Below, piece after piece: positions 21,845 to 32,243 of a stretch of 37,397 nucleotides of DNA. Within the stretch, counting starts at the first letter, position 1. Each line of letters opens with the position of its first letter. A program made the translations under genes and the position numbers. Source of the stretch: Terriglobia bacterium (lineage in GTDB: Bacteria; Acidobacteriota; Terriglobia; Terriglobales; Acidobacteriaceae); contig JAIQEY010000052.1 in the NCBI GenBank assembly GCA_020073565.1, positions 1 to 37,397 of the forward strand, given 5' to 3'. The notes beneath the pieces were generated by a model that worked only from the letters and a program-made list of their open reading frames with translations, did no database searches and was not told the origin of the DNA.

Positions 21845-22975
21845 ATGGCGCTCTCACTAAGCGATTTGCTCCGACGGATGCTGGAAATGGGCGGGAGCGA
21901 TCTGCATATCACCACCAATTCGCCGCCACAGATCCGCGTGCACGGGCACCTGGTGCCGCTCGATCTGCCGCAGTTGACGCCGGCCGAAACCAAGCAGCTT
22001 GCCTACAGCGTCATGACCGACTCGCAGAAGCACCGGCTGGAAGAAAGCCTCGAACTGGACTTCTCGTTTGGCTTGAAAGGTCTGGCCCGTTTCCGCGCCA
22101 ATGTTTTTAATCAGCGCGGCGCCACGGCTGCGGTTTTCCGTTTGATTCCGTTCGAGATCAAATCGTTTCACCAGTTGGGCCTGCCTCCGGTGGTGAGCAA
22201 GATGTGCGACAAACCGCGCGGACTGGTGCTGGTCACCGGGCCGACTGGTTCCGGCAAGTCCACCACCCTGGCCGCCATGATCGACAAGATCAACACCGAG
22301 CGGCACGATCACATCCTCACCATTGAGGACCCGATCGAATTCGTGCACATGAACAAGAACTGCGTGGTCAACCAGCGCGAATTGCATTCGGATACCAAGA
22401 GCTTCACCGACGCCTTGCGGGCCGCGCTTCGTGAAGATCCGGACGTGGTGCTGATCGGCGAAATGCGCGATCTGGAAACCATCGAGTCGGCGCTGCGCAT
22501 AGCCGAAACCGGCCACCTCACCTTCGGTACGTTGCATACGAACTCGGCATCTTCCACCATCAACCGCATCATCGACGTGTTCCCGGCGCACCAGCAGCCG
22601 CAGATCCGAGCCCAGTTGTCGCTTGTGCTCGAAGGCATCATGTGTCAAAGCCTGCTGCCGCGGGGCGACAACAAGGGACGGGCCATGTGCATGGAGATTC
22701 TGGTTCCAAACGCCGCTGTCCGTAACCTGATCCGCGAAGACAAGATTCACCAGATTTACTCGGCGATGCAGTCGGGCCAGGAAAAGTTCGGTATGCAGAC
22801 GTTCAACCAGGCGCTGGCGACCGCATACTTCCAGAAGCAGATCACGATGGAAACCGCGATGGCCCGCTCCAGCAACCAGGACGAATTGCAGGAAATGATC
22901 GCGCGCGGGGCAAGCCTTTTGAACCGGCCAACTGCCAGTGCAATGGGAAAGGGCGCCATGCACGTCAAGAAGTGA
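21845..22975 (+). CDS. pilT: Type IV pilus retraction ATPase PilT
   Basis: A 376-residue ATPase that depolymerises pili, powering twitching and DNA uptake. Walker A is GPTGSGKST (132-140), the Asp box is LREDPDVVLIGEMRDLETIE, the His box is TGHLTFGTLHTNSASSTINR, and the PilT-specific motif AIRNLIRE-like appears as VRNLIREDKIHQIYS. There is no zinc tetracysteine, as expected for PilT. The gene begins 23 bases after pilB with a purine-rich GGGAAGAGGAAAAGAAG leader. Confidence 0.96.
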   Translation: MALSLSDLLRRMLEMGGSDLHITTNSPPQIRVHGHLVPLDLPQLTPAETKQLAYSVMTDSQKHRLEESLELDFSFGLKGLARFRANVFNQRGATAAVFRLIPFEIKSFHQLGLPPVVSKMCDKPRGLVLVTGPTGSGKSTTLAAMIDKINTERHDHILTIEDPIEFVHMNKNCVVNQRELHSDTKSFTDALRAALREDPDVVLIGEMRDLETIESALRIAETGHLTFGTLHTNSASSTINRIIDVFPAHQQPQIRAQLSLVLEGIMCQSLLPRGDNKGRAMCMEILVPNAAVRNLIREDKIHQIYSAMQSGQEKFGMQTFNQALATAYFQKQITMETAMARSSNQDELQEMIARGASLLNRPTASAMGKGAMHVKK

Positions 22976-23064
22976 GTTGGGGGAACGGGTCCGCAAAGGC
23001 AAGAGGAAGAGCAGAGATTCGAACAATCAGTACCGCGCACCAGCGCGTTAAGGAGAAATGAGCC

Positions 23065-24273
23065 ATGCCGGTTTTTACATTTTCAGGGAAGAGCGCCTCT
23101 GGTGAAAAGATCCAGGGAGAACGGGTAGCTGCCACCAAAGAGATGCTGGCCACCCAGCTCCGGCGGGAGCGCATTCAGCCCGCTTCCATTCGGGAGAAGG
23201 GCAAGGAATTCTCCATGCCCACGTTCGGCAGCGGCAAAATCAAGGTCAAGGACGTTGCTGTATTTTTCCGGCAGTTCTCGGTCATGATCGATGCCGGCCT
23301 GCCTCTGGTGCAGTGTCTGGAAATTCTGGCCGCCAACCAGGAGAATCCCAACTTCCAGAAGACGCTCACGGGGGTTCGGACCACGCTCGAAGGCGGTTCG
23401 ACTCTGGCGAACGCCATGCGCCAGTATCCCAAGGTGTTCGACGACCTGACCACCAACATGATCGAGGCCGGTGAAACCGGCGGTATCCTCGACATCATTT
23501 TGCAGCGCCTGGCGACCTATGTAGAAAAGGCGGTCAAGCTGCGCTCGGCCATCAAGTCGGCGTTGATCTACCCGGTCGCGGTCGTCTCCATCGCCATCCT
23601 CATTGTGGGCGCGCTGCTCAAATGGGTGGTACCCATCTTCGCCAATCTCTTTGTCGGTCTGGGAGTGGCCCTGCCGCTGCCCACCCGTATTGTGGTTGGC
23701 CTGAGCGCGTTTGTGGGACAGTTCTGGTGGTTCTTCATCTTTGGCGCGGTGGCGGCAGTTTTCGGAGTCAAGCAAATTCTCAAGCACCCGCAAGGCCGCT
23801 ATTACTTTGACGCCATGCTGCTCAAGCTGCCGATCATAGGCCTTCTGCTGCGCAAGATCGCGGTGGCCCGCTTTACCCGGACCCTGGGTACGTTGATCAC
23901 CTCGGGTGTGCCGATTCTGGAAGGCTTGTCCATCACCGCGCGCACCTCCGGCAACGCGGTGCTGGAAGAAGCGTTGATGAAAGTCCGCAAGGCCATCGAA
24001 GAAGGCCGCACCATCGTCGATCCGCTGCGGGAATGCGGAGTCTTCCCCAACATGGTGACGCAGATGATCGGCGTCGGCGAAGCGACCGGTGCGATGGATG
24101 CGATGCTGCAGAAGATCGCCGACTTCTACGAAGACGAAGTCGACTCGGCCACCAAGGACATGCTGGCCATGTTGGAGCCGGTCATCATCGGCATTCTCGG
24201 TCTTACCATCGGCGGAATCGTGATCTCGCTGTACATGCCACTGTTCTCGATGATTTCGAAACTGGCGGGGTAG
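23065..24273 (+). CDS. pilC: Type IV pilus inner-membrane platform PilC
   Basis: A 402-residue platform on which PilB and PilT act. It has two GspF domains (about 65-190 and 265-390; RQFSVMIDAGLPLVQCLEIL and TRTLGTLITSGVPILEGL) with membrane helices at about 170-190, 210-235 and 370-395. The ATG at 23065 follows AAGGAGAAATGAGCC, an excellent ribosome site. An 89-base gap separates it from pilT. After the stop comes a large inverted repeat before pilS. Confidence 0.95.
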   Translation: MPVFTFSGKSASGEKIQGERVAATKEMLATQLRRERIQPASIREKGKEFSMPTFGSGKIKVKDVAVFFRQFSVMIDAGLPLVQCLEILAANQENPNFQKTLTGVRTTLEGGSTLANAMRQYPKVFDDLTTNMIEAGETGGILDIILQRLATYVEKAVKLRSAIKSALIYPVAVVSIAILIVGALLKWVVPIFANLFVGLGVALPLPTRIVVGLSAFVGQFWWFFIFGAVAAVFGVKQILKHPQGRYYFDAMLLKLPIIGLLLRKIAVARFTRTLGTLITSGVPILEGLSITARTSGNAVLEEALMKVRKAIEEGRTIVDPLRECGVFPNMVTQMIGVGEATGAMDAMLQKIADFYEDEVDSATKDMLAMLEPVIIGILGLTIGGIVISLYMPLFSMISKLAG

Positions 24274-24280
24274 AAGATCA

Positions 24281-24368
24281 GTCGCGAGTGGCGAGTCGCG
24301 AGTAGCGAGCCAAAGAAACTATGAGGTCTGACTCGCTACGCGCTACTCGCCATTCGCTACTCGCCACT
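24281..24368. repeat. Complex inverted repeat built from GAGTAGCGAG-like words
   Basis: AGTGGCGAGT (24287-24296) pairs perfectly with ACTCGCCACT (24359-24368), and GTAGCGAG (24302-24309) pairs with CTCGCTAC (24332-24339), nested inside. Each arm also repeats its words in tandem (gcgagtggcgagtcgcgagt; cgctactcgccattcgctac). The structure occupies almost the whole pilC-pilS gap and ends 7 bases before the pilS ATG, so it could insulate or attenuate expression of the regulators and would overlap the pilS ribosome-binding region. Confidence 0.65.
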
Positions 24369-24375
24369 GAAAACC

Positions 24376-26065
24376 ATGCACTCCATCACCGATGAGCGGA
24401 GCTGGCTGACCTGGCTGGTGAAGGTTCGCATTCTGATCCTCACCGTCCTACTGGCCATCGAGCTGGCCGTCATCCGCCTGACGCCCAGCCCGCTGCCTGT
24501 CATGCCGTTCCTGACCGGAATGGTGCTGTGGTTCGTGCTCTCGCTCTTCTTTCTCTTCCTGGTTCCAGTCTGGCAGGAGCATCGTTTACAGGCCAAATTG
24601 CAGGTGCTCAGCGACCTGGCCATGGTCACGCTGGTGGTCCACCTGACCGGGGGCATCGATAGCTCGCTGAACTTCCTCTATCCGCTGGTGATCATCGTGG
24701 CCTGCATGCTATTGCCGCGCGCCTGGAGCTACCTCAGCGCGGCGCTGGCCTTCATCCTGTTCGGCACCATCCTCGAGCTCGATTACTACGGAGCCATTCC
24801 TTCGTTTTCGAGCTCGCATCCCAAGCTTGAGGCGCTGCAAGTCGTAATCTTCGTCAATCTGTTTGCCTTTTTTGCCATTGCCTATCTGGCCGGGCTGCTG
24901 GTGGCCAAGCTCCGGCAAGTCGACGTGCAGCTCAAGGACGCCAGCGGAGCGCTCCAGAATCTGCAGGCCCTGCACGAAAACATTGTGCAGTCGATGACTG
25001 AAGGCGTGATCACGACCGGTCTCGAGGGGCGTATCACGCTGGTGAACCGCGCTGCTCAGCAGTTACTCGAAATCTCCGAAGCGGAACTGCGGGGCCGCTC
25101 GGTGGTGGAGCTTTTCCAGGATCCGCTTCCCCGCTTCGGTTCGGGGCGCGGTGATGCCGAAGTCCGCTACGTGGCCCCGAAGGGCTTGCGCAAGACTTTC
25201 CGCGTCATGGTTTCTGCGCTGAATGTGAATGTGCCGGGCGGCCTGGGCTTCGTGTACACCTTCGACGACTTGACCGAAATCCGCCGGCTGGAACGCGAGG
25301 TCCGCATGCAGGACCGGCTGGCGGCGGTGGGCCGGTTGGCGGCTGCCATCGCGCACGAAATCCGAAATCCCCTGACCTCGATTGCGGGCTCGGTCAGCAT
25401 GCTTTCGGACGTGCCCGCCTTGAGCCAGGAAGAGCGCCATCTGCTGGAGATCGTGACCCGCGAGTCGGAACGCCTGAACGGCATCATCACCGATTTTCTG
25501 GCCTATTCCCGCGGCAAACAGTATCGCTTCGAGCGCGTGAGTCTGGCGCCGCTGCTTGAGGATACGCTCACCTTACTCGAACATCGTCTCACGGCCGAGG
25601 GTGCCGCGATCCATGTCGAGCGCAGCCTGCCGCAGTCCGAAGCCCTGGTCCTGGCCGATGGCGACAAGCTGAAACAGGTGTTCTGGAACTTCTGTGAAAA
25701 CGCGGTGCGCGCCATGAAGAAGACGGGCGGCAACTTGACTGTGAGCCTCACCGAACGCGGCCCGGACTGGGAAATGAGCTTTGCCGATACCGGCCCAGGC
25801 ATCAGCCCGCAGCAGTCGGAAAAACTTTTCGAGCCCTTCCAGTCGAATTTCGAAGGTGGCACCGGACTCGGTCTGGCCATCGTGTACCAGATTGTTCAGG
25901 CGCACGAGGGCAAGGTCTGGGCGCGCTCAGAAGTTGGGAAGGGCACCAGTTTTGTATTGCGCCTACGGCGCCTGGACGAGCCGGCTACCGCTTCGCCTTC
26001 CAACCCGTCGAAATCGGTGGCCTCCAAGTCGGAGAAGGCGGCGGCTGCATCGGGAGGAGGGACGC

Positions 26066-26073
<8 letters not shown>
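24376..26073 (+). CDS. pilS: PilS-like membrane sensor histidine kinase
   Basis: A 565-residue sensor. About six N-terminal membrane helices (15-190; LTVLLAIELAVI, LWFVLSLFFLFLVP, LVIIVACMLLP and others) match the PilS topology that monitors pilin in the inner membrane. A PAS domain (about 205-310), HisKA (IAHEIRNPLTSIAGSV, with the phospho-acceptor His) and HATPase_c (NFCENAVRAM, DTGPGIS, GGTGLGLAIV) follow, then an Ala/Ser-rich tail. The stop overlaps the pilR start by 8 bases. No strong Shine-Dalgarno sequence precedes the ATG, which abuts the inverted repeat. Confidence 0.92.
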
Positions 26074-27454
<1,381 letters not shown>

Positions 27455-27535
27455 CGCTGGAAGTACGAGCTACGTGCTCGCCTCGGGGCCGGGTCTCACG
27501 GAAGCAGTTCCGGGTTCTGCACACCATGAATTTCC

Positions 27536-27563
27536 TTGACTGACGGTTACTTCCGGCTATACT
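27536..27563 (+). promoter_or_regulatory. Sigma-70-like promoter of the DUF3857 gene pair
   Basis: TTGACT (27536-27541), 16 bp, then TATACT (27558-27563): the best consensus match in the window. Transcription would start near 27570, leaving a leader of about 164 bases before the GTG at 27734. Confidence 0.62.
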
Positions 27564-27569
27564 CGTGCG

Positions 27570-27733
27570 TCAAGTATCCCTTGACTGCATCCCGGTACGA
27601 GGGGCCTGAAGGTGCGGTGGAGGCGGAGTGTCGGCTCGGCAGCCCTTTGTACCTCGCCCCTCGCGAAGTGAGGCACGAGCGATGCGATCGCCGGCTTCCT
27701 CTCCCAACTTGCTTCCTTTTGGAGAGAGTGCTC
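27570..27733 (+). other. Structured 5' leader of the transglutaminase-like pair
   Basis: CGAGGGGC (27598-27605) can pair with GCCCCTCG (27656-27663), an 8-bp long-range stem. The same 3' arm can instead join a local hairpin, CCTC (27659-27662) / GAGG (27670-27673), so the two folds exclude each other. The leader ends with GGAGAG, the ribosome site for 27734. This could be a regulatory leader, but no known riboswitch class is recognised. Confidence 0.35.
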
Positions 27734-29686
27734 GTGTCCAACTTCGTCAGACTTGTGACAGCCGTTGTGTGCGCCGGGCTGTGGGCTTGCGCCGGTACCG
27801 CCGCGCTAGGCGATGAACTCCAGTCCATCCCGCCCGATCAACTCACGATGACGAGTGAGCCCAAGGCTCCGGGGGCGCAGGCTATCTACCTGTACCGGCA
27901 GGTGGACCGGGACGACGTGCATGATTCCCGTGAATTCAACTTCGTGCGGTTGAAGGTTCTGACAGAAGAAGGGCGGAAGTACGCTGACGTTGAAATCCCC
28001 TTTCTGAAGCAACAGGGGGACATCAGCGGGATCAAGGCGCGAACCATCCAGCCCGACGGCACGGTCATCGACTTCCACGGCAAGGTTTACGAAAAGACCA
28101 TCGTGAAGGCCAAGGGAGTGAAATACCTGGCGAAAACATTCACCTTGACCGACGTGCGCGTGGGCAGCATTCTCGAGTACTCCTACAACGTCGACTTCAA
28201 TCGGGACTACGTCTACGACTCGCACTGGATCCTGAGCGTCGACCTGTTCACCAAGCACGCAAAGTTTTCCCTGAAACCCAGCCCGCATTTCCTGGTGCGG
28301 TGGAACTGGCCGGTCGGATTGCCGGCAGGGACAGAGCCACCGAAAGAAGCGAACAATAGTCTCATCAGCATGGAGGCGCAGAATGTCCCGGCGTTCCAGG
28401 TCGAAGACTACATGCCTCCGGAAGACGAGCTCAAATTTCGGGTTGAGTTCATCTATTCCGAGGAGCATCCGGAGATGAACCCGGAGAAATTCTGGAAGCA
28501 GCAGGATAAGAAGTGGTACGGAAGGTTCGACGACTTCGTGAACAAGCGCGGGGCCATGGAAAAAGCTATCTCCAGCATTGTTGCCCCCAGCGATCCGCCC
28601 GAAACCAAGCTGCTCAAGATCTACGCGCGGGTGCAGCAGATCCGCAATCTGTCATTTGAGCGGGAGAAGACCCAGCAAGAGGAAAAAAGGGAGAAGCAGA
28701 AGGATATTAACAACGTAGAGGACGTGTGGAAGTTAGGCTACGGATACTCCCGCCAAATCAACTGGCTCTTTATCGCACTGGCGCGGGCGGCAGGTTTCGA
28801 TGCTGCCCCGGTCTATGTTGCCGCACGGAATGCAGCGTTTTTCCATCCACAGGTGGTCAATCCCAGGCAACTGACTGCGGATCTGGTGGTGGTCAAGGTG
28901 GATGGCAAAGACGAGTACCTCGACCCCTCGGTGAAATTCGCGCCGTACGGAGTGCTTCCCTGGTATGAGACCCTGGCCGACGGCATCCGCCTCGACAAGG
29001 ATGGCGGCCAGATGGTGACAACGACCGCCCCAGACAGTTCCAGCGCAAGAGTTGAGCGCAAAGCAGATCTCCAACTTTCTGCCGACGACGGCTCTCTCGA
29101 GGGTAAGCTCACGGTTACCTATTCGGGCTTGGAAGCTCTCGATTTGCGGCTCAGCCAGCGGCATCAGGACGAAGCCAGCCAAAAGAAACTACTGGAAGAT
29201 ATGGTCCGGGAATCGATTCCCATTGCTATCGAAGTCGATCTTACCAACAAGCCGGATTGGACGAGTTCCTCGCCCACGCTGGTCGCGGAATACCACCTTA
29301 AAGTGCCGGGTTGGGTTTCTGGAGCAGGCCGCCGTGCGCTGTTTCCCATGGGACTTTTCAGCGCGAACGAAAAGCACGTGTTTGAGCATGCGAATCGTTC
29401 CTACCCACTCTATTTCCAGAATGCATATCTTCGATCCGACGATGTCACCGTCAACCTGCCCGTGGGATGGAAGGTCGGCTCCGTCCCCGTGCCGATTAAC
29501 CAGGACGCCAAGGCCGTGGTGTACAACGTTAGGGCGGTGGACGACAAAGGCACGTTGCACATAACCCGTTCCCTGCGCAACGAACTCGTGTGGCTGGACA
29601 AAGATAAGTACGGAATTCTACGGAACTTCTTTCAACTGGTGAGGACAGGAGATGAGCAGCAGGTGGTCTTGCAGCCGACCCTCTAG
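27734..29686 (+). CDS. Exported DUF3857/transglutaminase-fold protein lacking the catalytic Cys and His
   Basis: About 650 residues. The GTG at 27734 has GGAGAG 7 bases upstream and gives a signal peptide (FVRLVTAVVCAGLWACAG). The DUF3857 beta-domain (about 45-260; NFVRLKVLTEEGRKYADVEI, AKGVKYLAKTFTLTDVRVG) is followed by a transglutaminase-like core (about 310-410) and a C-terminal beta domain. At the catalytic site, the family G-D-C-K-D-K appears as G-Y-S-R-Q-I (S339), and the family His position is D383 (TADLVVV). Only the Asp (D397, YLDPS) remains. Thus it looks like a pseudo-enzyme. Its end overlaps by 35 bases the next gene, a full-triad paralogue. Probable location is periplasm; the role is unknown. 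Confidence 0.82.
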   Translation: MSNFVRLVTAVVCAGLWACAGTAALGDELQSIPPDQLTMTSEPKAPGAQAIYLYRQVDRDDVHDSREFNFVRLKVLTEEGRKYADVEIPFLKQQGDISGIKARTIQPDGTVIDFHGKVYEKTIVKAKGVKYLAKTFTLTDVRVGSILEYSYNVDFNRDYVYDSHWILSVDLFTKHAKFSLKPSPHFLVRWNWPVGLPAGTEPPKEANNSLISMEAQNVPAFQVEDYMPPEDELKFRVEFIYSEEHPEMNPEKFWKQQDKKWYGRFDDFVNKRGAMEKAISSIVAPSDPPETKLLKIYARVQQIRNLSFEREKTQQEEKREKQKDINNVEDVWKLGYGYSRQINWLFIALARAAGFDAAPVYVAARNAAFFHPQVVNPRQLTADLVVVKVDGKDEYLDPSVKFAPYGVLPWYETLADGIRLDKDGGQMVTTTAPDSSSARVERKADLQLSADDGSLEGKLTVTYSGLEALDLRLSQRHQDEASQKKLLEDMVRESIPIAIEVDLTNKPDWTSSSPTLVAEYHLKVPGWVSGAGRRALFPMGLFSANEKHVFEHANRSYPLYFQNAYLRSDDVTVNLPVGWKVGSVPVPINQDAKAVVYNVRAVDDKGTLHITRSLRNELVWLDKDKYGILRNFFQLVRTGDEQQVVLQPTL

Positions 29687-31679
29687 CGTTCAGGGCAGCG
29701 GTTTCTTAGCCGCGTTAGCGATAGCGACGGTCCTGGTTTTGTCACCCCATGCGATCGCCGGGGATGCTCCGGCCTGGATGCACGCCGTCGCGAACGCCCC
29801 TCTTCTCGCCCACGACGACAAGACGGATGCGGTGCTGCTCTACTCCGATCAAGTTGTGACCGTGCAATCCGAGAACAAAGTGAAAACCGTGGTCCGCGAA
29901 GCCTACAAGATCCTCCGGCCGGACGGGCGCCGCTACGGTATGGTCCGGGTTCCTTTCGGTGCGCGGCAAAAAATCACCAAAATGATTGGCTGGTGCATTC
30001 CCGCCCAAGGCAAAGATTTTGAAGTGAAGGAAAAAGAGGCGATCGAGACCTCGCTGTTTGAGATTTCGGGGAGTGAACTGATCAACGATGTGAAGGACAA
30101 GGTGCTGCAGATCCCGGCCGCCGAACCGGGCAACATCGTCGGGTACGAATACGAAGTGGAAGAGCAACCCTACGTTCTACAGGATGCCTGGTACTTCCAG
30201 GAGTCTGTGCCCGTTCGCGAAGCGCACTTCACCCTCCAGTTGCCCCCCGGATGGGAGTACAAATCCACCTTTCTCAACGCTGCCGAGGTGAAACCAACGC
30301 AGTCTGGCAATCAGTGGCAGTGGTCAGTCAGCGATGTCAAGGCACTAAAACGAGAACCGGAAATGCCGCCGTGGAGAGGGGTGGCGGGGCAGATGATTGT
30401 GTCCTACTACCCGGCAGGAGGATCCGTGCCCGGCAAGACCTTTGCCGACTGGCGGCAAATGGGCATCTGGTACACGGAATTGATCCGAGGACGAAAGGAC
30501 CCGTCGCCGGAGATGCAGCAGAAGGTCACGGCGCTGACTGCTGCCTCTGCGAATCCGCTCGAAAAGATGCGGACGATTGCGGCTTTCGTCCAGAAAGACA
30601 TTCGTTATGTTGCCATCGAACTGGGGATCGGAGGGTGGCAGCCTCATCCCGCAGCCGAGGTGTTCACGCACCGCTACGGAGATTGTAAGGACAAAGCCAC
30701 GCTGATGGCGACGATGCTTGGGCTGGTTGGGGTCGAGTCGTATCCGGTCTCGATCAATGTCGAGCGTGGGTCCGTAACGCCAGATGTGCAGGCGCATCTA
30801 GGCGCATTCGACCATGTGATTCTTGCGATCAAATTGCCTGACGGCGTCAATGATGCGTCGCTTCACGCCATCATGCAGCATCCGAAGCTGGGTAAGATTC
30901 TCTTTTTTGATCCCACCAACGACCTGACGCCCTTCGGCCAGATCGGCGGCTATCTGCAAGACAATTACGGCCTGCTGGATGCGCCGGACGGTGGCGAACT
31001 GGTGAAGTTGCCCCGGCAGCCCGGAGAACTCAATAGCATTCGGCGGACGGCCAAGTTGACCCTGACTGCCCAGGGAGAGCTTGCCGGAGACGTCCTGGAC
31101 ATCCGTCTCGGGGACCGGGCTGCCGAACAGCGCGAGGCTCTGCGCACCGTCAGCAAGGACACCGACCGAATCAAGCCTATCGAGACGCTGCTGTCCCACT
31201 CCCTGACAAATTTCAAGATCACCAAGGCCACCATTGGCAATCTCCACGACACGTCGCTTCCGTTCCAATATGCCTATTCGCTCGTGGCGCCGGACTACGC
31301 CAAGATGGCCGGGAACCTGTTCCTGGTGCGGCCCCGCGTGGTGGGCAGTAAGTCCAGTCCCGTGCTAGAGACAAAAGAGCCCCGCCAACTCCCCTTGGAA
31401 TTCGACGGACCCCTCCTCGATTCCGACAGCTTCGAAATCACGCTCCCCCCCGGATACGAAGTTGACGAACTTCCCCCACCTGTCTCCGAAGATCACAGCT
31501 TCGCCAGCTATCACAGCAAGACTGAAGTGAACGGTAACGTGCTCCATTACACCCGAACGATGGAGATCAAAGAACTGAGCGTCCCAGTCAGCAAAATGGA
31601 GGAATTGAAAAAGTTCTACCGGGTCATCGCAACGGACGAGCGCAACAACGCTGTCCTGAAGCCTGCCGCCGCCAAGTAG
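29652..31679 (+). CDS. Exported DUF3857/transglutaminase-like protein with complete triad
   Basis: A 675-residue paralogue of the upstream protein. A signal peptide (about 15-37, FLAALAIATVLVLSPHAIAG) leads into the DUF3857 domain (about 60-270; VREAYKILRPDGRRYGMVRV), a transglutaminase core with triad C345 (RYGDCKDKATL), H388 (FDHVILAI) and D420 (FFDPTND), and a C-terminal beta domain. The fold is shared with papain-like peptidases and transglutaminases, so it may cleave or crosslink peptides, perhaps in the cell wall. The ATG lies inside the end of the preceding gene with GAGG 7 bases upstream, indicating translational coupling and perhaps a heteromer. Confidence 0.88.
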   Translation: MSSRWSCSRPSSVQGSGFLAALAIATVLVLSPHAIAGDAPAWMHAVANAPLLAHDDKTDAVLLYSDQVVTVQSENKVKTVVREAYKILRPDGRRYGMVRVPFGARQKITKMIGWCIPAQGKDFEVKEKEAIETSLFEISGSELINDVKDKVLQIPAAEPGNIVGYEYEVEEQPYVLQDAWYFQESVPVREAHFTLQLPPGWEYKSTFLNAAEVKPTQSGNQWQWSVSDVKALKREPEMPPWRGVAGQMIVSYYPAGGSVPGKTFADWRQMGIWYTELIRGRKDPSPEMQQKVTALTAASANPLEKMRTIAAFVQKDIRYVAIELGIGGWQPHPAAEVFTHRYGDCKDKATLMATMLGLVGVESYPVSINVERGSVTPDVQAHLGAFDHVILAIKLPDGVNDASLHAIMQHPKLGKILFFDPTNDLTPFGQIGGYLQDNYGLLDAPDGGELVKLPRQPGELNSIRRTAKLTLTAQGELAGDVLDIRLGDRAAEQREALRTVSKDTDRIKPIETLLSHSLTNFKITKATIGNLHDTSLPFQYAYSLVAPDYAKMAGNLFLVRPRVVGSKSSPVLETKEPRQLPLEFDGPLLDSDSFEITLPPGYEVDELPPPVSEDHSFASYHSKTEVNGNVLHYTRTMEIKELSVPVSKMEELKKFYRVIATDERNNAVLKPAAAK

Positions 31680-31973
31680 GGCGCGACTGGCAAGGTGCCC
31701 GGCCCCGCGCTCCCTCCCAGTGCCATGTGTCACAGCGCTCCAGCCCTCCCTAGCGACAAATGTTCCGCTGATTGGGGGCCCAGTGAAGAGTGTGTTCGTC
31801 CCCCCGGCAGACCTCGACGCTGCCCCAAAAGCCGTTTTCAACGCTACTTGTGAGGTGTGTCGGGGAACTTGGGCCGAGAGGAGCAGGCTTTACCGGATTG
31901 TTAAGATAAAATTCTGCGAAAGCATCCGAGAATGGTCACGCCGATTGGGGCGGACATCTTGAGGTCATCGTAC
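31680..31973. other. Gene-poor stretch before the DUF2277 gene
   Basis: A frame open at 31720-31962 (MPCVTALQPSLATNVP...) has no domain that I recognise and no good ribosome site, so it is not called. A -10-like TAAAAT lies at 31907-31912, about 60 bases before the DUF2277 ATG, with only a poor -35 (AGGCTT, 16 bp upstream). Nothing else is evident. Confidence 0.35.
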
Positions 31974-32243
31974 ATGTGCCGGAATATCAAGACTCTGTTC
32001 AATTTCGATCCGCCGGTTACCGAGGAAGAGATTCGGGCGGCTTCGCTGCAGTTCGTGCGAAAGATCAGTGGCTTCAATAAGCCGTCAAAGGCCAACGAAG
32101 GCGCGTTTCTGGCGGCGATCGAGGAGATTGCCGGAATCTCGAGTCGTCTTCTGCGCTCGCTTGAGACGACCGCGCCACCGAAGAATCGGGAAGAAGAAGC
32201 CGCCAAAGCAAAAGCGCGTGCGGCAGAGAGATTCGGCGCTTAA
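31974..32243 (+). CDS. DUF2277 family protein
   Basis: An 89-residue protein of a compact, widely distributed family of unknown function. The start at 31974 gives the family N-terminus MCRNIKTLFNFDPP, followed by EEEIRAASLQFVRKISGFNKPSKANE and the C-terminal RSLETTAPPKNREEEAAKAKARA block, all diagnostic. A longer reading from 31932 adds 14 unsupported residues. GAGG lies 10 bases upstream. There is no membrane segment or signal peptide. Its neighbours do not suggest a function. Confidence 0.88.
   Translation: MCRNIKTLFNFDPPVTEEEIRAASLQFVRKISGFNKPSKANEGAFLAAIEEIAGISSRLLRSLETTAPPKNREEEAAKAKARAAERFGA

Noticed and set aside
21857..23026. 389-residue minus-strand frame over pilT
   Set aside because: It lies fully antisense to pilT with no domain of its own.
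31720..31962. 80-residue open frame between the transglutaminase pair and DUF2277
   Set aside because: No ribosome site, no known domain, and composition not clearly coding.
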